Shown here piece after piece: positions 31,460 through 41,091 of a DNA stretch of 64,000 nucleotides (position 1 is the stretch's first letter; each line of letters starts with the position of its first letter). Made by a program: the position numbers and the translations under genes. The stretch comes from Pseudomonas sp. Root71. Lineage in GTDB: Bacteria; Pseudomonadota; Gammaproteobacteria; Pseudomonadales; Pseudomonadaceae. The stretch is from NCBI RefSeq assembly GCF_001429045.1, contig NZ_LMHY01000029.1, positions 513,869 to 577,868 of the forward strand, written 5' to 3'. Under the pieces are notes generated by a model. The model saw only the letters and a program-made list of their open reading frames with translations. It was not told where the DNA came from and searched no databases.

Positions 31460-34405
31460 TCAAGACGCCAGGCCGGCCTTGGCCAGCAGGCCGGAGGCGT
31501 CCACCGCATCGATCTGCCCAGGGTCGAGGAAGCGCCTGGCGTACTGCAAATAGATTTGTGCCTTGATGAACAGCCCGAACAGCTGCGGGTCTATGTGGGC
31601 ATCACGGCACATGAACGCCATGATGCTCAGCGCCTCGCTCAAGGTCTTGGCTTTTTTGTATGGGCGGTCGGCGGCCGTCAAGGCTTCGAAAATATCGGCA
31701 ATCGCCATCATCCGCGCCGGCAGGCTCATCTCTTCTCGCTTCAAGCGTTTCGGATACCCGCTGCCGTCCATTTTTTCGTGATGCCCGCCGGCTATTTCCG
31801 CGACGCTGCGCAAGTGCCCGGGGAATGGCAGATGGTTGAGCATCTGGATCGTCTGAACGATGTGGTTATTGATGACATAACGCTCCTCGCTCGTCAGTGT
31901 GCCCCGGACGATGCTCAGGTTGTACAGCTCGCCGCGGTTGTATTTGTGGGGCGGAACGTCGAGCTTGAAGCCCAGGGGATTGTCCTGCGGTATCACTTCG
32001 TTTTCGCTGCGTTCGAACAGGTGCTCGGGTTTGTCCGCCAGTAAGGGTTCGCTGACGGGCAGGGCTGGGGCGGGCGTTCGGGCCTGACGCCGGTTTTCTT
32101 CCCAGGACACGCCCAACCGGTCATCCAGGGTCCGGGTCCAGGTGCGTTCAGCCAGGCGGCGCAGACGTTGCAGATCAGCGTCGGCCATGGCTTCGCCGCC
32201 GAGATTGCAACGGGCCACGAAGGCGAAATCATCATCCAGTCCGGCCAGGCTGGTATTGCGCAGTTCCGCCAGCGCTCGCTCGTCACCGCCCAGGGCAATG
32301 GCCTGCCAGTAGCTGATCCAGGCATCGCGCTTGAGCACCTCGAAGCGGGTACGGATCTCGTGGATGCGATCGGTCAGGGTTTCCAGTTTCGTGGCTTTGT
32401 CGACAACGTATTCCGGCGTGGTGACCTTGCCGCAATCGTGCAACCAGGCGGCGATGTGCAGTGCCTCCCATTCATCTTCGGTTGGCTGATAAGCGCTGAA
32501 GGCGGGCTCCTGGCTGTCTGCCGCCGCTTGGGCAAGCATCAGGGTCAGTTCCGGCACCCGCTGGCAATGGCCGCCGGTGTAGGGGCTTTTGGCGTCGATG
32601 GCGCCGGCCAGCAGTTGAATGAAGGCGTCCAGCAGCTGTTTTTGCCGGGCTTGCAGGCGCTGGCTTTCGATACACACGGCGGCCGCGCCGGACACCGCCT
32701 GGAGAAACGCAATGCGGTCCGGCCGCAGTTTGTCCAGATCGCTCTGCTCGCCGCTGTCGGCCAACAGCAACACCAGCAGACCCACGGTTTCGTTGTGGCG
32801 ATTGTGCAGGCGGATTCCGATCAGATGGACTCGGGGGCTTTCCAGCGAGAGCAGGATTTTCTGCAGATCACCTGCCTGCTCGAAACCCAGGTTACTGACG
32901 ACAGTGTCGACATTGGCCAACTGGTGCAGCCATGGGGGGCTTTGCGGATTCTTCAGCGAGTGTCCGCGGATGTCGAAGGCTTGCAGGTTCTCGGCGGTGT
33001 TGTTGATCACCAGTCCGTGAGGTTCCATGTGCTCGCCATCACCTTCGCGCAGATAGATCAGGCCGGCCTGGGCCTGACCGATTTTCACGGTTTCAAACAA
33101 CACCCGTTCCAGCAGTGGGGCGAAGCGGGTTTCGGCGCTGAGGCTGTCTGTGATCTGGAAGAAGCTTGCCAGGGTGTCTTTCACCCGTGCCATCGACACA
33201 CTCAGCTGGTCGACTTCGAGCACTGGCGAGCGACGGGAAAGCGGAAAATTGAAATCGAAGCTGCGAATCGCGTCGGCCTCCTGCACCAGGGCGCGCAAGG
33301 GCTTGACCAGGACTCTCGACGTCAGCCAACCCAGGGGCACGCATAACAGCAGGATTGCCAGGGTAATGAGCGCACCTTGCCAGCGCATCCGGTACGCGTC
33401 GACGAGCAACTCGTCCTCCGGTACCAGCAGCGCCAGTTGCAGGCCTTGGGGGCCGCCTTCCTGCATGCTGCTGCGGGCCACGATCCACTGCCGGCCGCTG
33501 GCGTTCAGGTGACTGCCCTGAGGGGGACTGTTGAGCAACGCACCCAGGCTGGGGCTCAGGTCCGCCGCCTTGATCAGGCGGGACGTCTGATCATCGATGA
33601 TCAGCCTGCGGCTGTCGGGGTAGGCAATGGCATTGCCTTGGGCATCGAACAGCACGATTTCGGTGTTGGGGGTCACGACGTGCTTGGCCAGGGTCGCGCT
33701 GAGTTCGGCCAGGGTCAGGTCAGCGGCCAGGATTGCCTTGTCGCCGCTGCGTCGTGCCAGTGTCGTGCCGATGTTGTGGGTGGAAAAGAAAATATAGGGT
33801 TCGGTGGTGATCTGGTCATTGTCGCCGCGGGCGCTGGTAAACCAGGCGCGGTTGCGTGGGTCGTACGTATCGTTCAGGTTGTCCTGACGGCTGACAAGTA
33901 CCAGGTTCCGGTCGAAAAACAATGACTGGGAGTGGGCCTGGCCGCTGCTGTCGTGCTCGATGCTCCAGACCTGGTAAACCGCCGTGTCCGGTGCCTTGAC
34001 CAGGGCTTTGACCGCTGGGGTGCGCAGCGGGCGGACCATGAAAAAGTCACCATTGTCGTAGCCCAGGTACAGCGAAGCCAGGTTGGGGTTGTCCTCGAGT
34101 GACTGGCTGAACGGTTCGAGCAGTGCCAGGCGTTGTTCCAGATCAGGGGACTGGCCCGCCGGATTGAGTGCCAGCAGGCTCAACAGATGACGAATGGGGT
34201 CATAGGTCGCGTGCAGGTCCAGCCGGACATCCTGCTCAATGCGGTTGAAGAGTTTTTCACTGCTGGACAAGATGATCTGTGTGGTTTGCCGGTAGTTGAA
34301 AAGCCCCAGGGCAGTCCCGGTCAGCAACAGTAGAAGGGTGAACATCACGCTGATATGGATATGCAGCGGAAACCGGCGTGGATCCGTGCGCAGTGGGTCA
34401 GGCAT
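31460..34405 (-). CDS. Membrane sensor with Cache, HAMP, GAF and split HD-GYP domain
   Basis: 981 residues. Helix 17-37, large periplasmic Cache-type sensor about 38-340, second helix 343-362, HAMP about 362-415, GAF about 425-580, HD-GYP 590-950. Catalytic residues: His613, H656-D657 (HDCGK), H875-H876 (HHEKMDGSGYP). About 135 residues (690-825) are inserted between the HD pair and the helix holding the next histidine (INNH, about 848). HD-GYP enzymes hydrolyse c-di-GMP. The start at 34405 follows CTGGAGAAA. It abuts the GAF reductase gene (1 base). Confidence 0.88.
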   Translation of the reverse strand: MPDPLRTDPRRFPLHIHISVMFTLLLLLTGTALGLFNYRQTTQIILSSSEKLFNRIEQDVRLDLHATYDPIRHLLSLLALNPAGQSPDLEQRLALLEPFSQSLEDNPNLASLYLGYDNGDFFMVRPLRTPAVKALVKAPDTAVYQVWSIEHDSSGQAHSQSLFFDRNLVLVSRQDNLNDTYDPRNRAWFTSARGDNDQITTEPYIFFSTHNIGTTLARRSGDKAILAADLTLAELSATLAKHVVTPNTEIVLFDAQGNAIAYPDSRRLIIDDQTSRLIKAADLSPSLGALLNSPPQGSHLNASGRQWIVARSSMQEGGPQGLQLALLVPEDELLVDAYRMRWQGALITLAILLLCVPLGWLTSRVLVKPLRALVQEADAIRSFDFNFPLSRRSPVLEVDQLSVSMARVKDTLASFFQITDSLSAETRFAPLLERVLFETVKIGQAQAGLIYLREGDGEHMEPHGLVINNTAENLQAFDIRGHSLKNPQSPPWLHQLANVDTVVSNLGFEQAGDLQKILLSLESPRVHLIGIRLHNRHNETVGLLVLLLADSGEQSDLDKLRPDRIAFLQAVSGAAAVCIESQRLQARQKQLLDAFIQLLAGAIDAKSPYTGGHCQRVPELTLMLAQAAADSQEPAFSAYQPTEDEWEALHIAAWLHDCGKVTTPEYVVDKATKLETLTDRIHEIRTRFEVLKRDAWISYWQAIALGGDERALAELRNTSLAGLDDDFAFVARCNLGGEAMADADLQRLRRLAERTWTRTLDDRLGVSWEENRRQARTPAPALPVSEPLLADKPEHLFERSENEVIPQDNPLGFKLDVPPHKYNRGELYNLSIVRGTLTSEERYVINNHIVQTIQMLNHLPFPGHLRSVAEIAGGHHEKMDGSGYPKRLKREEMSLPARMMAIADIFEALTAADRPYKKAKTLSEALSIMAFMCRDAHIDPQLFGLFIKAQIYLQYARRFLDPGQIDAVDASGLLAKAGLAS

Positions 34406-34454
34406 TGCGGGTTTCTCCAGGATGGTCAACACACTGCCGAGGGACCAAGCATAG

Positions 34455-37400
34455 TTAAGGCTCTGGCATTTTGCCTTCGTCGTAATGCTCGATCTGACGT
34501 AGCAACGCGTCCTCCAGTTCGAGCATGGCGCGCTCCATGGCTTTGCAGCATCCGGCCACTTTTTCGCGATCGAAATCCTCATGGCAGGCGGCTTCGAGTG
34601 CCTCGCAGCAGTCAATCAGGCGGGAGGCCTGTACGATCCGGGCCGCACCTTTGATTTTGTGGGCAATGTCCCGTAGCGCCTGGGTATCCCCGGAGCTGGA
34701 TAACGACAGCAGCGTTGGCAGGTCCTGGCGGTTGCTGCTGACCAACTCGTTCAGCAATCGTCGGTTCAACATCGGGTTGCCCCCGGTCAGCTGTTTCAAA
34801 CCGTGAAGGCTGAACGCCGGAGCTGCCTGGCCGGGTTTTATGCCTTGCACCCATTGTCCCAAGGCCCCGAGGCTGAGGGGTTTGAACAGGCAGTCGTTCA
34901 TTCCGGCCTGTTTGCAGCGTTTTATTTCTTCCGGTTGAGCGTTGGCGGTAAAGCCGAGAACGGTGCAGGGAGGGCGATGGAGTTGGCGTTCATGCTGGCG
35001 AATGGCGCGGGCCAACTGGTAACCGTTCATGACCGGCATGTTGCAATCGGCGATCACCAGATCAAAAGGCTGATCTCTCCATGCCTCCAATCCTTCCTGC
35101 CCATCGGACGCGACGGTAAATCGATGCCCAAGAAACTCCAACTGCTGGCACATGAGCAATCGATTGGCCGAGTGATCGTCGACTACCAGAACATTCAATG
35201 GGGTTGTGGCGACGACAACTTGGGTTTCGACCGCTTGGATCGACTGTTGCAGCGGCAACGTTTCCAGCTGCAACAACACCTCCACTTGGGTGCCGATGCC
35301 CGGCTCGCTGCGCAATTGCAGACTACCGCCCATCATCTCGCAGAGATTGCGGCTGATCACCAGCCCCAGTCCTGCGCCTCCCCTGGCCGATTGCATGGCA
35401 TGGTCAGCCTGAGCGAAGGGTTCGAACAGGCGTTGTTGATCCTGCTCGCTGATCCCGATGCCACTGTCGTGAACCTGCACCTGCATTTGCACACGCTCAG
35501 GTTGCGTAGCCGGGTGCAGTTCGACAATGACCCGGACCTGGCCTTGTTCGGTAAACTTGATGGCATTGCTGATCAGGTTGGACAGCACCTGCTTGAAACG
35601 CAATGGGTCCAGCAACACATCGAAGGTCGTATTTGCCGATGAAAACTCCAGCACCAGTTCGAGTTCCTTCTGTCGGGCCAGGCCTTCGAAAATTCGTACG
35701 ACCGAGGTCACAAGTTCACCCGGATTGACCCGCTCCGGGCTCAGGCTCAAGCGTCCTGATTCGATTCTGGCGATGTCGAGAATGTCGCCGATCAATTCCA
35801 GCAACCCTTTCGCCGAGTTGTACGCGACATCGATGGCCGGACGCTCCGGGTGCTGATGATCAAGACGCTTGAGTGTCAGTTCAAGCATGCCGATGATTGC
35901 ATTCATTGGCGTACGGATCTCATGGCTCATCGTGGCCAGAAACGTGCTTTTGGCCCGGTTGGCGTTATCGGCGCGTTCTTTCGCGCAACGCAGATCATCA
36001 AGCAGTTGCCGCCGTTCGCTGATGTCGATCCAGCCACCGATAATGCCTTGCACTTTTGCGCTGGAATCCCGATAGGGAAGAATCCAGTGATAGATCGTCA
36101 GCCGCCGGCCACCAATGTGCAGTTCGCGATCGACGATCAACGGTCTGCCTTCGGCCACTACGCGCTGGTAGTCGGCCTGGTACTCCCGGGCTTCGAACAC
36201 ATTGCTCATCGATCCCTGCATGACGCTTTTGCCGATGACATCTTCACGCCGGGCGCAGAACGCTTGCAGGTAACTGTCGTTGCAACTTTGCAGCAGCCCC
36301 TGGCGATCACGCACGTAGATCGGATGGGGCGTGCCATTGACCAGTGATCGCATGAACTCGAACTGATCGTTCAGCGCACGCTCGGCGGCCTTGCGTTGCT
36401 TGATCTGGCGTCGCATGTAGTCGTTCCACGCAATGGAAATCAGCAATAGCACGCCGGCACCGATGACGATTTGGTAGAACAGTCTTTGATAGTTGCGCCA
36501 GGTGCTTTGCGAGGATGCCGAATAGCCGCGCCAGCGACTGTTGATGATGCCCAGTTCTTCCGGCGAGATGCTCAGCAACGCCTTGTCGAGAATGGCGTTC
36601 AGCTCTTTGGCGTCCAGAGCGGTGGCAAGGGAAAACGCCGCCTGCTCAGTGCCGATGGCGGTGCTGATTTGCAATGTGTGCTCGAACAGCCGCGAGGAAA
36701 TGAAGTAATTGGCAATGACCAGTGAGTTCACTGCGCCCTCTGCCTGGCCCTCGGCGAGTAACTCTACGGCACTGAAGGCGTCCGGGGTTTCGATCAACTT
36801 GATCCGGGGGAACTCTATGCGCAGGTAATCCATGATTGGATTGCCACGGGCAATGGCCAGGCGCTTGTCCTGCAACTGCGCGAGGTTGGCCGGGCTGTCT
36901 CCGGCTTTGCGGGTCAGCAGGACGTAGGAGTTTTCCAGAAAGGGGCGGGTAAAGTTCAGTTGAGATTGACGTTGGGCGCTGGGGAGTAATGCGGCGATCA
37001 CATCGACCTTGTTGTCCTTGATCTGTTTGATCATCTCTTCATCGCTTCGACTGCGCTGGATATCAAAGCGCAAGCCAGTGCGCAGCCTGATCAGCTCAAG
37101 CAAATCCGCGGTGACCCCACGAAAATTGCCATTGCTATCGAAAAATGTCAGTGGCGCAAAGGCTTCGTTGACAACAACGCGCACAATCGGGTGGTGGCTC
37201 AGCCAGCGTTCTTCCCGCTCAGTGAGTTGCAGCTTTTGATCGGTCAGCAGAATGTCGCTGCCGGCGCTCCAGCGTTTGGCGATGTTTTCTCGTTCACTGG
37301 AGGGGATGGCTGTGATCATCGCGTTGATGATGCCGAGCAGTTCGGGATTGTTCCGGTTGACGGCGAAGCTGAAACCAAAGGCTTCATGTTTGCCGAAGTT

Positions 37401-38108
37401 GGCCATGCGGATGTTGTTCAGGTACCCCTTGTTGATCATGTAGTGAGTTGAAATGGTGTCTCCGAGGAACACGTCCGCCTGATCGAAAGCAACGGCATTG
37501 ATCGCATTCTGGTAGGACGGATAGGACGTGATGATCGCCTTCGGGTACAACGCCTTGACTTCCGCCATTGGCAAGTAGTGATACACCATGCTCAGGCGCA
37601 ATCCGGCCAAGCCATCAGTGAGGGATCGGGTTTCCCCTTCGCGGGTCACCAATACGGGTTGGTCGACGGCATAGGGTATGGACAATGCAATGTCGGCGTT
37701 GCCAGCTTCGAATCCATTGGCGGTGCCGAGCAGATCGACTTCACCGTTCTCCAGCGCAGTGATCGCGGCCCCTCGGGAATCGAAACGCTGAACCGTGACG
37801 GGCAGACCGGTTACTTTTTCCAGGAGACCGGCGTAATCGGCGGTAAACCCTTCATAGTCCCGACCACTGGTGGTCAGGTCGAATGGTGGATAGTCCGGGG
37901 CCGACGTACCGAGCGTCAGCTGTGTTTTTTGTGTTATCCATTGTCGCTGGGATTCATCCAGCCGAACCTCCAGCGCTCCGACCTTCGAGCGGCTGAGCAG
38001 CGTGTAGTTTTCATTGCCCGGTGCGCCGAACAACGTGGTGCTCACGCATAGACCTGCGGTCAGTTGAATCAGATAGACCTTCAAACGGCTGGGCATCCAG
38101 GTTCTCAC
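34455..38108 (-). CDS. rocS2: BvgS-like unorthodox hybrid sensor kinase, RocS2-like
   Basis: 1217 residues. Signal/anchor at the N-terminus, two tandem periplasmic SBP_bac_3 modules (about 60-285 and 300-530), membrane helix 544-561, PAS about 580-700, HisKA with His729 (MSHEIRTP), HATPase (DSGIGIS, GGAGLGLV), receiver with Asp1021 (DCNMPVMNG), and Hpt with His1150 (AHKIKGAA). Phosphorelay to the downstream-acting RocA2 regulator is expected. GTG start overlapping the regulator's stop. In P. aeruginosa rocS2/rocA2 flank dgt and control cup fimbriae and efflux; the same place here supports the name. Confidence 0.8.
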   Translation of the reverse strand: MRTWMPSRLKVYLIQLTAGLCVSTTLFGAPGNENYTLLSRSKVGALEVRLDESQRQWITQKTQLTLGTSAPDYPPFDLTTSGRDYEGFTADYAGLLEKVTGLPVTVQRFDSRGAAITALENGEVDLLGTANGFEAGNADIALSIPYAVDQPVLVTREGETRSLTDGLAGLRLSMVYHYLPMAEVKALYPKAIITSYPSYQNAINAVAFDQADVFLGDTISTHYMINKGYLNNIRMANFGKHEAFGFSFAVNRNNPELLGIINAMITAIPSSERENIAKRWSAGSDILLTDQKLQLTEREERWLSHHPIVRVVVNEAFAPLTFFDSNGNFRGVTADLLELIRLRTGLRFDIQRSRSDEEMIKQIKDNKVDVIAALLPSAQRQSQLNFTRPFLENSYVLLTRKAGDSPANLAQLQDKRLAIARGNPIMDYLRIEFPRIKLIETPDAFSAVELLAEGQAEGAVNSLVIANYFISSRLFEHTLQISTAIGTEQAAFSLATALDAKELNAILDKALLSISPEELGIINSRWRGYSASSQSTWRNYQRLFYQIVIGAGVLLLISIAWNDYMRRQIKQRKAAERALNDQFEFMRSLVNGTPHPIYVRDRQGLLQSCNDSYLQAFCARREDVIGKSVMQGSMSNVFEAREYQADYQRVVAEGRPLIVDRELHIGGRRLTIYHWILPYRDSSAKVQGIIGGWIDISERRQLLDDLRCAKERADNANRAKSTFLATMSHEIRTPMNAIIGMLELTLKRLDHQHPERPAIDVAYNSAKGLLELIGDILDIARIESGRLSLSPERVNPGELVTSVVRIFEGLARQKELELVLEFSSANTTFDVLLDPLRFKQVLSNLISNAIKFTEQGQVRVIVELHPATQPERVQMQVQVHDSGIGISEQDQQRLFEPFAQADHAMQSARGGAGLGLVISRNLCEMMGGSLQLRSEPGIGTQVEVLLQLETLPLQQSIQAVETQVVVATTPLNVLVVDDHSANRLLMCQQLEFLGHRFTVASDGQEGLEAWRDQPFDLVIADCNMPVMNGYQLARAIRQHERQLHRPPCTVLGFTANAQPEEIKRCKQAGMNDCLFKPLSLGALGQWVQGIKPGQAAPAFSLHGLKQLTGGNPMLNRRLLNELVSSNRQDLPTLLSLSSSGDTQALRDIAHKIKGAARIVQASRLIDCCEALEAACHEDFDREKVAGCCKAMERAMLELEDALLRQIEHYDEGKMPEP

Positions 38109-38731
38109 ACGAGTGCGTTACGTTTTGCCATCTCGATCAGTTCAACCAGGGATTTGGCTTTGAGTTTCTGCATGAGGCGCTTTTTGTAGGTGCTCACGGT
38201 CTTGTTACTCAGAAACATGCCCTTGGCGATTTCCTTATTTGTGCGACCTTGGGCAAAAAGTTGCAATACCATCAGTTCCCGGTCATTTACCGACTTGAAC
38301 AGTTCCAGTTCAATGCAGCGTGTTTCATCTCCGCGGACGGGGTTCAAGGCTTCGCTCGGGAAATAGTTGTAACCTGCAAATACCGCTCTTATGGCGCTGA
38401 CCAGTTCACTGATGTCCTCTTGTTTGCAGACATAGCCTGATGCACCCGATTGCATGCAACGAATACCGAAAAGTGTCGGGCATTGTGCTGTCAGCACCAG
38501 TGTTTTAAGAGGGGTGTTCATTGCATTGAATCGGGATAGCACTTCCAGGCCATCCAGTTTTGGAATGCTGATGTCGAGAATGACCAGGTCCGGCATGCAT
38601 TCGCGAACCATCTGCATGGCGTCGACCCCATTGTCAGTTTCGCCGACGACTTTGTAACCTTCATGTTCCAGTAACATTCGAACGGCAAGGCGGATAACCG
38701 GGTGATCGTCGACAATAAAAACGGAGTTCAT
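38105..38731 (-). CDS. rocA2: NarL/LuxR-family response regulator, RocA2-like
   Basis: 208 residues. Receiver with Asp53 (LVILDIS) and acidic pocket VDDH; LuxR HTH at the C-terminus (NDRELMVLQLFAQGRTNKEIAKGMFLSNKTVSTYKKRLMQKL). BvgA/EvgA type. It is the first gene of a two-gene operon with the kinase (4-base overlap). The start at 38731 removes a 13-residue extension. Repeats of TAGGA lie in its promoter region and may be its own binding sites. Confidence 0.85.
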   Translation of the reverse strand: MNSVFIVDDHPVIRLAVRMLLEHEGYKVVGETDNGVDAMQMVRECMPDLVILDISIPKLDGLEVLSRFNAMNTPLKTLVLTAQCPTLFGIRCMQSGASGYVCKQEDISELVSAIRAVFAGYNYFPSEALNPVRGDETRCIELELFKSVNDRELMVLQLFAQGRTNKEIAKGMFLSNKTVSTYKKRLMQKLKAKSLVELIEMAKRNALV

Positions 38732-38821
38732 AATCAAGTCCCATGCGAGCTCAAATAAAGCGCGCACCATAGCTCAGATACTTGAAGGGGCGCATGAACT
38801 GACTGTCCTGTAGCAGCAATA

Positions 38822-38883
38822 TAGGAAAAATCCTACATATTAAAAAGAATAGGACTACGTATTAACTAGGTTTCTTATTAGGA
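38822..38883 (-). promoter_or_regulatory. TAGGA repeat cluster upstream of rocA2
   Basis: The palindrome TAGGA-AAAA-TCCTA at 38822-38835 is followed by direct TAGGA at 38850 and 38879, spacing 28-29 bases; CTAGG also occurs at 38866. The 245-base gap 38732-38976 is otherwise AT-rich and gene-free. The pattern suits a NarL/EvgA-type dimer; autoregulation is inference. Confidence 0.4.
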
Positions 38884-38976
38884 AGGCTGAAAAGAGTCCG
38901 ATGTGCGGGCATACTTTAAAAGGAGGTTGTTTGTAAGTTTTTCACTGTGCATTTATCAGCTTTTATATGTTTTTTT

Positions 38977-39369
38977 CTATAGTGGTGCTGAGGTCAACAA
39001 GTCTCTAAATTCAGATTGTTTCAGTGGTTTTATCAAGTAACCCAATAATGGCAGCCCGTATTCGGTGGCCGTTTTTTCAAGCTCATCCAGTTCAGACGTC
39101 GTCAGGCTGCTCAGAATGATCGCCTGCCTGATCAGGCCCCGCTGGCTGGCGAACCGGACCAGTTCGAGTCCCGTCAGATCGGGCAGGCATTGATCGCATA
39201 AGAGGATGTCGAACGGTTGGTCTGCCCCGAGCATTTGCAGCAGGGCGCCTTTGGCGCTGTCGGCGGTCGTCAGTCGGGTGAAGCCATAACTTTCCAGCAG
39301 GTATTGAGTGGCTATTAGTTGGAAGGGATGGTCTTCCACCACGAGGATGCGTAGATCGTCTTTGGCCAT
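38977..39369 (-). CDS. Stand-alone receiver (CheY-like) protein
   Basis: 130 residues, receiver domain only. Acidic pocket Glu12-Asp13, phospho-acceptor Asp59 in LLCDQCLPDLTG, and lysine in YLIKPL; the usual hydroxyl residue is in ILSSLTTSE. No output domain. It lies upstream of rocA2 in the same direction across a 245-base gap, so it may feed or drain the RocS2 phosphorelay. In the Roc1 locus a receiver-EAL protein, RocR, occupies a comparable position; this one lacks EAL. The ribosome site is weak. Confidence 0.8.
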   Translation of the reverse strand: MAKDDLRILVVEDHPFQLIATQYLLESYGFTRLTTADSAKGALLQMLGADQPFDILLCDQCLPDLTGLELVRFASQRGLIRQAIILSSLTTSELDELEKTATEYGLPLLGYLIKPLKQSEFRDLLTSAPL

Positions 39370-39547
39370 GGGGCGCACTTCATCTGTCGAACAGAAGGGA
39401 GGGAGATTGTTTCGCGAGAGTACCGGGCAAGCGATCAGTTTGCTCGCCATGTGCTGTAGGGCAATTCGACGAAGCTTGAGTGTTGTTGGATGTTGAAGGG
39501 GGGATCAGCCATAACGAATGCCGTAATGGCTGATCGGTCGATTCATC

Positions 39548-40876
39548 TCAGTGGCTGGCGCGGCCGGTCATTTCCAAGGCCATGTCACTGGCATAGCTGT
39601 CGGTCATGCCGGCAATGAAATCAATCATGCGCAAAAAGGAGGTATGCAACGAGCCGTGAGGATCGGGTGCATTGTTGCCCAGCAGGTCAAGGATGCGGCG
39701 GCTCTTGAACGACGGCGTGCGTCCATTATGCTGCTCCAGCGCGGCACCGCAAAAGGCGTTGAGCAGGATTTCCAGTGTGGTGTAGGCGCCGATCTCGTGC
39801 AGGGTCTTGCGCTTGTCCTGGAAGATCTTCTTGCGGGCCATGTCCTTGGCATTGAGCACGCAACGCTTGGCGGGACCGTGCATGTGTTCCACCAGATCGC
39901 CGGGCAGTGTACCGGCCAGCAGCGCATCCTGTTGCTCGACGAAGGCGCGGGCCGCGGCATTGGTCAAGTGTTCGATGGCTTTACCGCGCAGGATCGCCAG
40001 TTTGCGTCGGCGCGAATCGCCGGGACCGAGCTGGCGATAGGTTTCCGGCAAGTCATCGCCCACCAGGCCAAGCAGCAGGGATTCGACTTCGGCGTATTCG
40101 AGCAACTCCATTTCCAGGCCGTCTTCCAGGTCGATCAGCGCATAGCAGATATCGTCGGCGGCCTCCATCAGGTACACCAGCGGGTGCCGCGCCCAACGTT
40201 GCTCCTCCACTTGTGGCAGGCCGAGTTTATGGGCGATCTGCTCCAGCAGTGGCAGCTCGCTCTGATAACAGCCGAACTTGTGTTTCTTGTAGCCCAGCGA
40301 GTCGGCGTGCCTGGCCGTCCATGGATACTTCAGGTACGTGCCCAGCGTTGCATAGGTCAGTCGGGTGCCGCCGTCGAACTGGTGATACTCCAGTTGAGTG
40401 AGTACCCGAAAGCCTTGGGCATTGCCTTCGAAATTCAGGAAGTCATTGCGCTCGGCCTCACTCATGGCATCCAGCCAGCCGCGGCCGGCGGCTTGCTGGA
40501 ACCAATGACGGATCGCGTCTTCACCGGAATGGCCGAACGGCGGGTTGCCGATGTCATGTGCCAGGCAGGCCGATTGCACCACCATCCCCAGGTCGCTGGG
40601 TTCGCACCATTCGGGCAGGGCGCTGCGGATGGTTTCGCCGACGCGCATGCCCAGCGAACGACCCACACAGCTGACTTCCAGTGAATGGGTCAGGCGCGTA
40701 TGAATGTGATCATTGCTGGACACCGGATGGACCTGGGTCTTGCGCCCGAGGCGGCGGAAAGCCCCCGAAAAAATGATGCGGTCGTGGTCTTTGTGAAAAG
40801 GGCTGCGGCCGAGTTCTTCAGGGCTGTGCAGAGGTTTTCCGAGGCGTTCGCGGGTAAGCAGGGTGTGCCAATCCAA
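39548..40876 (-). CDS. dgt: dGTPase-like deoxynucleoside triphosphate triphosphohydrolase
   Basis: 442 residues. HD-superfamily residues: RLTHSLEVS, LAHDIGNPPFGHSGEDA, EAADDICYALIDLEDG. It hydrolyses dNTPs to nucleoside and triphosphate; the Pseudomonas type is the class often labelled dgt-like type 2. The N-terminal DRIIFSGAFRRLGRKTQV is typical. Next to rocS2/rocA2 as in PAO1. No clear terminator follows. Confidence 0.93.
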   Translation of the reverse strand: MDWHTLLTRERLGKPLHSPEELGRSPFHKDHDRIIFSGAFRRLGRKTQVHPVSSNDHIHTRLTHSLEVSCVGRSLGMRVGETIRSALPEWCEPSDLGMVVQSACLAHDIGNPPFGHSGEDAIRHWFQQAAGRGWLDAMSEAERNDFLNFEGNAQGFRVLTQLEYHQFDGGTRLTYATLGTYLKYPWTARHADSLGYKKHKFGCYQSELPLLEQIAHKLGLPQVEEQRWARHPLVYLMEAADDICYALIDLEDGLEMELLEYAEVESLLLGLVGDDLPETYRQLGPGDSRRRKLAILRGKAIEHLTNAAARAFVEQQDALLAGTLPGDLVEHMHGPAKRCVLNAKDMARKKIFQDKRKTLHEIGAYTTLEILLNAFCGAALEQHNGRTPSFKSRRILDLLGNNAPDPHGSLHTSFLRMIDFIAGMTDSYASDMALEMTGRASH

Positions 40877-41023
40877 GGCGGGTCTCTCCGTCAGGTGACT
40901 GATGGCCTAGCTTCCCGTTTCGCGCCATGACCTGCAAGCGGAACTACCACCCGGCGGCGGCGATATCGAGGTCTTTTTGCAAGATCTTTTTTTGGCGGAT
41001 GCCTGTCGACCGGGTAGGCGCAC

Positions 41024-41054
41024 AGGATTGCGCCCCCGATAGAGGGGCGCATCC
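41024..41054. terminator. Strong GC hairpin after the yqjDE-like operon
   Basis: GGATTGCGCCCCC and GGGGCGCATCC pair around GATAGA. It lies 38 bases beyond the last gene's stop (minus strand) but lacks a good T run, so it may act with Rho or as an mRNA stabiliser. Confidence 0.5.
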
Positions 41055-41091
41055 CGTCGATGTTGCAAGGACGCAGCCAGAAAGAAACTGA

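Noticed and set aside
32168..33346. 392-codon plus-strand open frame inside the HD-GYP gene
   Set aside because: Antisense shadow without start signals; the opposite strand has clear domains throughout.
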